A stretch of 64,000 bases of DNA from Pohlia nutans (Eukaryota; Streptophyta; Bryopsida; Bryales; Mniaceae), in the NCBI GenBank assembly GCA_022496805.1, contig CM040087.1, positions 29,412,253 through 29,476,252 of the forward strand, read 5' to 3'. Both the position numbers and the translations under genes were made by a program. The notes under the pieces were generated by a model. It did no database searches, was not told where the DNA came from, and was given only the letters and a program-made list of their open reading frames with translations. Below are positions 58,724-64,000 of this stretch, piece by piece (the first letter of the stretch is position 1; every line of letters begins with the position of its first letter).

Positions 58724-61700
58724 ATGACGGACATAAACCCCTTCCTGGGCGAAAATTACCAGGAGCTTGTTGCCAAGCGTGGAAATGATTCAACCGCTAT
58801 GGAGGACTCGGTGGAAGCGCAGGCAGAAATGTCACATTATCAGAGTAGTAGCGCGGAGGCCGATTTAGGTCTCAAGACGGTTATTGAAGAGGAGGATGCA
58901 CATCGAGTAGCAAGTTACAAGGCAGCTTTACAGCACTTCCCAGTGAAGAGGGCGAGGGTAGATCCCCTGCCAGTCTTTGATCCTGAATCCCTCAAGGACC
59001 ATCGTCATGCCGGTGTTGCGTATTCAAGTACAAGCCAGGCTTCTTCGTATGGCGCACAACAAGTGGGATCAAACAAGGCGTCCACTTCTGATGAAGAAGA
59101 ACATCTTCGAGAGGACAGTTCTCTTCGTGTTCCTGATGAAGATGACCAACCGAATGAGATGTTCCAGCTTTGCTTTGTCGCCCCAAAGTCAATCTCTGAT
59201 TGCAGGGGATTCGTGCGATACGAGGTAACTTTCCATTCTCTTGCTTTGTTATCATCGTGACTTTTCCTGGATCTAGTTGTGTTTCTTTGCATCAAGCTCG
59301 GGATAACAAGAAATTCGTGCAATTCATTCGTTAAAATTGCCTTGTTTTATTCAATGTCAACTTTATACTATCCAAATATCACAACTGAGATGGCGTTCAC
59401 ATTGCTCCTGTTGAACATGTACACTGATTGCTAGCAACGTTAGGGGAGTAGCTATATAACAACATTATGGTTCCTAAATGTTGCGTAATAAGCTGTAACG
59501 GTGCTTGAGTTACTCCCCTACGTTCCTAGTAATGTATGTAGCATGCTCAAGTTGACAAGGGTGCAAGCTTAACCCCTAAAGGACCACAAGGCCACCAGGT
59601 GGCTCCTGTTTTTTTCAGTGATTTTGAGTAGGTTTTTATGTAGATTCTTTTTTTTTAATTTAATTTAATTTTTATTCAACATATATAATATTCTTCACTG
59701 ATTCAAGTGATATAAAATTTGGTCCCATTCAAATTATAATTTTCACAATATGATTGTTTAAACTTGTCATTTTAAAACCATGAATCCTTGGGTCCTTTGG
59801 GGGTTAAAATGCATGCAATGAATTATTGTAAGCTTGTTATCTCACCCCCTGCATCACTTGCACATGATGTTGGTTCAATTTTTAAGCTTAGTTCGCTAGT
59901 ATAAATCATAGAAATGTGGAATCACTAAACATAGCGCATGTTTTTGTTTGGTTTGAACAGGGACATGGAGAGGAGGAACGAGTGGAGATGCACCTGGAGC
60001 CAACTCTCGACGTGTTCGGCTTACCATTCAATTTCTGGTTCTCCGATTCGCTTCCCCGGAGGGCGGAACGCAACACAGGACTTGCATATCACTTCACCAT
60101 CAGCGACACTCACGTTTCCGCGGGGCTCATCGGCTCCTTTTTGAACAATCTGAGTGGGTCGAAGCAGGACTCTGAGAGGGAGGTAATCTCAACCATCAAG
60201 GAACTCAGCAAACGCCTGTCGTTTCGGTTCGACGTGGTGAACGAAAGAGGTGAATTTTTTTATTGATCGCTAACTTGCTATTTGAAAACAGTGGACTTGC
60301 TATGTTGCTATAAGAATTATTGGGTAAAAAAATAGAGTATATCGCCATAATCTGCCCTTATCATTAGTATGCATTAAAGCCAAGAACTCTGTAGAAAGCA
60401 ATGTATTTGTAGTAATTTTTTTGTGAAATGCTTTCTATTTTTCAAGTTTTAATTTTCGAATCGCCAATGGGACTACCTTGAAAAAATGAAAAAACAAACC
60501 GCAGGTGAGTTCCTCAAAAGCGACGCGCTGGGTGTCGTCCAGTGGCTAGCTCTGATGACCCAGATGATCTTTGTGGCGAACTCCTCCAACATTGTGGAGT
60601 GTGTGCGGGAGTTTTTGCGCGTTCGCTATGGAAATAAACTCAGAGAGTTTCGAGGGTACTACGGTAATAAGCAGTGAATTTTTTTTCTGGCTATATTGAT
60701 CGCCAACTTGCTATTTGGAAGCTATGTTGCCATAAGAAAAATTGGGTAAACAAATAGAGTATATCGCCATAATCTTCCCTTTCATTGGTATGCATTATAA
60801 CCAAGAACTCTATCGAAAGCTATGTATTTGTAGTAGTTTTTTCTGTAAATCGCCAAGAAATGCTTTCTCCTGATTTTCATTTTCTTCGATGATATAAACT
60901 TCATCAAAGCTATGGAAGTCACATTTCATTATACATATACTTTTCAAGTTTCAATTTCTAATCGCCAATGGGACTCCCTTGAAAAAATGAAAAAAAAAAT
61001 CGCAGGTAATAATAAGGCGTTACTCGGCACGGTAGCCAACTGGCTTGCGCGAGTTGCAGATGCCTATGGAGGCTCCAAGATGCCGGACGGAGCGCACAGG
61101 AAAACCATTGGACTCAAAATGTTTCTCCTCTGCCTGGGAACGTTTGAGACTCTCAAGGAACTGGGTCGCTCTGATGAAGGGCAACCTGAGAAGCTGTACG
61201 ACGCTTATGCAGTCGTGCTCAACTCTCTGCACAAATTCTCAGTCTCAGGATGTAAGTACCAGCGAATTCTTTTTACAAGTGGCTATATTGATCGTCAACT
61301 TGCTATTTCAAAACAATGGGCTTGCTATGTTAGTTGCTATAAGAAATACTGGGTAAAAAAATTGAGTATATCGATCGCCATAATCTTCCCTTACCATTGG
61401 TATGTATTATAGCCAAGAGCTAGACTATAGAAAGCTATGTATTTGTAGTAAAAGAAATGTTTTTTGTTTCTCAAGTTTCAAATTGCCAACGGGACTCCCT
61501 GAAACTGTTTTTGGCAGGTGAGTACAATCCGCCCACAATTACCAAACGCATCTTTCAGGAAGGCGTTTCGGATCTGGTTGCACGGGTTTCCCGATTCTCC
61601 TACGACTGGATCTCGCTCATTGAGATTCTTGGCAGGCATGACCCCACGTTCAGTTTCCTGGACAGAGTGACGGAGTTTCAGCTCGACATGAAAGAGGGGT

Positions 61701-64000
61701 CCATGCGACGAAACGCGGAGCAAGCGTACCGAGCTGCTGTCAGCAGCATGCTGGAGACGAACGAGTCCTTCTGCAAATCGAAGGAGCTTCGAAAGCTCTC
61801 GTTTCGGAAAGCCTTGTCTGCAGCTCCCACGTTTCCCAGCTTTTTAGTGGAGTCTCGTGAGCTCCGCGTGTGGATGAGAACCGCAACCGATTGGGACCAG
61901 TCTAGCGAGAATGTAGACGACGAGATTCGTGCTGAGCTTCAAGATGCGCTCCATCAGTGGTTTACGAAAGTAATGCCGGATGTGCGGCACCAGTCTCACC
62001 GCCGGAAGGCCACGAATCTGCAGCAGCATCTGGAGCTTATCGTTGCACGGGTGGATTCATCTGACCAAGAGAATTCGAATTCGGTCGTGCTGCCCGGGTT
62101 TCTTGCTTCGTCGTTCCGGACTCACGTCGTGGAAATTCTGCTGCAGATCATGTCCAAGCCGCCTTCGGAGTTCGGACGCAAATCTGATACCGACATGTCT
62201 TTGGTTGACACAACAGAGAAAATCGTGTTTAAGTACCAGTTTACGTTTCTGCTTCCGTTGCTGCCTGCTGAGTGTCGGCTGCTGCTGAAATTTGCATCTT
62301 CTGATGTTGACGAGTATTTCAACTTGAGTAAGGTGATCATTCAGAAAGTGGGCGAGTTCTATAATGCAGCAGCTCAGGAGGCTCCGGACGTGGAGCACGG
62401 TCTCAGTAAGGATGTGTTGCGGCCGTGGCTGTCGGCGTCTGTCAATCGCGGCAAGCAGCCGCTGTCTCCGTTGTCGTTTTTCCGGTGCGTGCAAGACATT
62501 TTCAATATGGGAGTGGATCCATCCAGTGCGTTTGGGAGGTGCTTGACGCAAGCCGCAGTGGCGTGCAGTCAACAACGGTCCCGAGGCCTTCAGCACTTCC
62601 TTGCCGAGTCGGACAGGATCAGCTCGCTTCACGAGTCGCTGCAAGTGCAGTACAAAAGCGCTGTTGTCACCAAGATTCACTGCCAGCTCCAGAGTGCAAC
62701 CAACGTCGCAGAGCTCGACAGGGTCAGTGAGCAGATCCTCCGGGGGCTGTGCGCTCAGCATGGCCATGTCGCATTGAGTGCTAAGGAGAAGTAAGCGCCC
62801 TTTTCCCACCTTACTAGTTTTAGATGAATTCGTTGATCTGATATTATTCTGATAGCACCAGGCTCTGTTTCTGATAACACCAGGGTCCATGGTCATATTC
62901 GTTACTGTGTTGGCAGTACCCGTATTAGTTTTGGATTCGTTGATCTGATATTATTCTGATAGCACCAGGGTCAATGGTCATATTCGTTACATTGGCAGTA
63001 CCGGTATTAGTTTTGGATTTGTTGATCTGATGTTATTCTGATAGCATCAGGGTCAGTTTTTGATAGACCAGGGTCCGTGGTTATATTCGTTACATTGGCA
63101 GTATTCCACGAAATTGACAAAGTTAGGCTTATTGCAAGGAACTGGCGCAGTTTTGAGATTGCCCAACTAAAACCTTCAATTGGCGGACTGAACCTCAAGT
63201 ATATAATATCTATCATAGATTTAAGAGCTCGAATGCCACATTTTTGGCTCTCCGAAATTTTTCATTTTAACAAATTTGACCATCTTGGCTTTAGAATTTG
63301 GACGCCTGCTTCAAGCTTTTGGCACGCGGGTTTAAGAAAAGTTTATCAGACCAGGGTCAGATGTTTGTCTGGCATTAATACTTTGAAAATGATGGCCCAG
63401 GGACCACACACGGTCCTTGATACAGTTCATTTTGAAGCTCGCAGATAGTCTCATGGAACTGTACGTTGATATAATTCATGTGGTTTCAGGATTCAGGTGG
63501 AGCTTTGCGTAGCGCTCTTGGACAAGATGGCTGAAAACCCAGTGTTTGTGGAAAGCCTGACGCAGCGAGCGTTCCAGACGATATCAACCTCGAATTTCGC
63601 ATGCTGCTTGCTACAATTACAGGTAGCCCCGCCGCCGATCAAAGAGCATTGGATTTATCTGAAAGTGCAGGAAGCCTGTCATGCCTTTGGCACCTTAGTG
63701 GTGCAGGGGGAAGTCAGAATGGGCACTATTGATAGTGTTTCACGCACCGACAAGTGGGGATCCATCTTGAAGTCGTTAGGATACAAGGCAGCCTCGGTGG
63801 CACTCGAAGACGCGTGCAAAGAGCTCGTTCTGTACAGAAAGAGGCTGCTAGCGTGCGATATTCTGGCCACTTTGTGTGGGTATTTAGGTGCCAAGGGATA
63901 TCCTATTCAAGGAATTCAGAGCTGGTCCACAGACCTCGCAGCCAGGAAAGAGACATGGATGACAAAACGCCTGCGGACGGTTGCCGAAAGCTCACAGTGG
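58724..64000 (+). CDS. 5' part of a very large gene, family uncertain (RNF213-like is one possibility)
   Basis: Exons: 58724-59224, 59961-60249, 60505-60663, 61006-61251, 61518-62790, 63490 to the window edge. All junctions keep frame and give 993 residues so far, with the stop outside. Residues 1-140 are acidic and low-complexity (TSDEEEHLRED). From about 150 a folded region begins (FQLCFVAPKSISDCRGFVRYE, then LDVFGLPFNFWFSDSLP). The rest is mostly helical, Leu-rich and without membrane segments or an enzymatic motif. The size, an N-terminal disordered segment followed by a helical arm, recalls the amino-terminal arm of RNF213-type giant AAA+/RING proteins, but I cannot confirm this without the AAA part. 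Introns 2-4 are mutual copies and intron 5 has tandem repeats. The start is the first ATG after a plausible acceptor. Confidence 0.8.
59431..59529. mobile_element. Small 99-bp MITE in intron 1 of the 58724 gene
   Basis: CTAGCAACGTTAGGGGAGTA (59431) is repeated inverted as TACTCCCCTACGTTCCTAG (to 59529). The body is short and there is no coding capacity. The target duplication is unclear. Confidence 0.7.
59573..59803. mobile_element. TTAA-flanked element, 231 bp, intron 1 of the 58724 gene
   Basis: TTAA at 59569-59572 and 59804-59807; ends CCCCTAAAGGACCACAAGG and TTGGGTCCTTTGGGGG. It is the intact reference for the decayed copies in HUB introns 4, 7 and 17. Confidence 0.85.
60250..61517 (+). 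repeat. Three homologous introns (introns 2, 3 and 4 of the 58724 gene)
   Basis: Introns 60250-60504 (255 bp), 60664-61005 (342 bp) and 61252-61517 (266 bp) share, in order: ATTGATCGC(T/C)AACTTGCTAT, GCTATAAGAA, TGGGTAAA, GAGTATATCG, CGCCATAATCT, GCCAAGA, AAAGC(A/T)ATGTATTTGTAGT, TTCAAGTTT, and (A/T)TCGCCAATGGGACT near the acceptor. All are phase 1. The exons between them (159 and 246 nt) show no obvious similarity. Confidence 0.9.
62815..63115. repeat. Three tandem units in intron 5 of the 58724 gene
   Basis: Units starting TAGTTTT(A/G)GAT...CGTTGATCTGATATTATTCT begin at about 62815, 62925 and 63007. Each contains GATAGCACCAGGGTC and GGTCATATTCGTTAC-like blocks; unit lengths are about 110, 82 and 105 bp. 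Confidence 0.85.

Overview
The window is nuclear DNA of a green plant, most likely a non-flowering land plant such as a moss or other bryophyte. This rests on intron-rich genes with GT-AG introns, plant-type versions of nardilysin, HUB-type BRE1 and CBP80/ABH1, and telo-box (AAACCCTAA) promoter motifs. The exact lineage is an inference from content only. No prokaryotic, organellar or CRISPR feature was seen.

Layout. Positions 1-30000 and 57000-64000 are gene-bearing. (1) A five-exon gene of unknown function (1185-4066, +) encodes a protein with three C-terminal membrane segments. (2) An intron-free CBP80 (nuclear cap-binding protein 1) lies at 7273-9888 on the minus strand. (3) Divergent from it across about 400 bp is a 19-exon nardilysin-like M16 metallopeptidase (10290-18000, +). 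(4) A 19-exon HUB1/HUB2 (BRE1-type) histone H2B ubiquitin ligase follows (20239-29909, +). (5) At the right edge is the 5' part of a very large gene (58724 to beyond 64000, +) of uncertain family. For genes 3 and 4 the exon lengths I deduced sum to exact multiples of three (3252 and 2649 nt), giving 1083 and 882 residues, which fit the families.

Positions 30000-57000 are a transposon graveyard, AT-rich in places. It holds many 0.2-1.2 kb non-autonomous elements starting CCC(C/T)TAAA and flanked by TTAA, a piggyBac-like signature, some nested in one another. It also holds TA-flanked elements starting CCGTA, a pogo-type transposase gene with one intron and a single in-frame stop, a 5'-truncated RNase H-bearing LINE with a 12-bp target duplication and short relatives, tRNA-derived SINE-like sequences, a 1.7 kb element with 40-50 bp inverted ends, and several tandem repeats.

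The most unusual observation is in the last gene: three consecutive phase-1 introns (60250-60504, 60664-61005, 61252-61517) are recognisable copies of one another, while the exons between them are not. This resembles intron propagation by introner-like elements. A second is the abundance of TTAA/CCC elements, a superfamily signature rarely discussed for land plants. The genes do not form a pathway; they are independent housekeeping and regulatory genes (cap binding, peptidase, chromatin ubiquitination).
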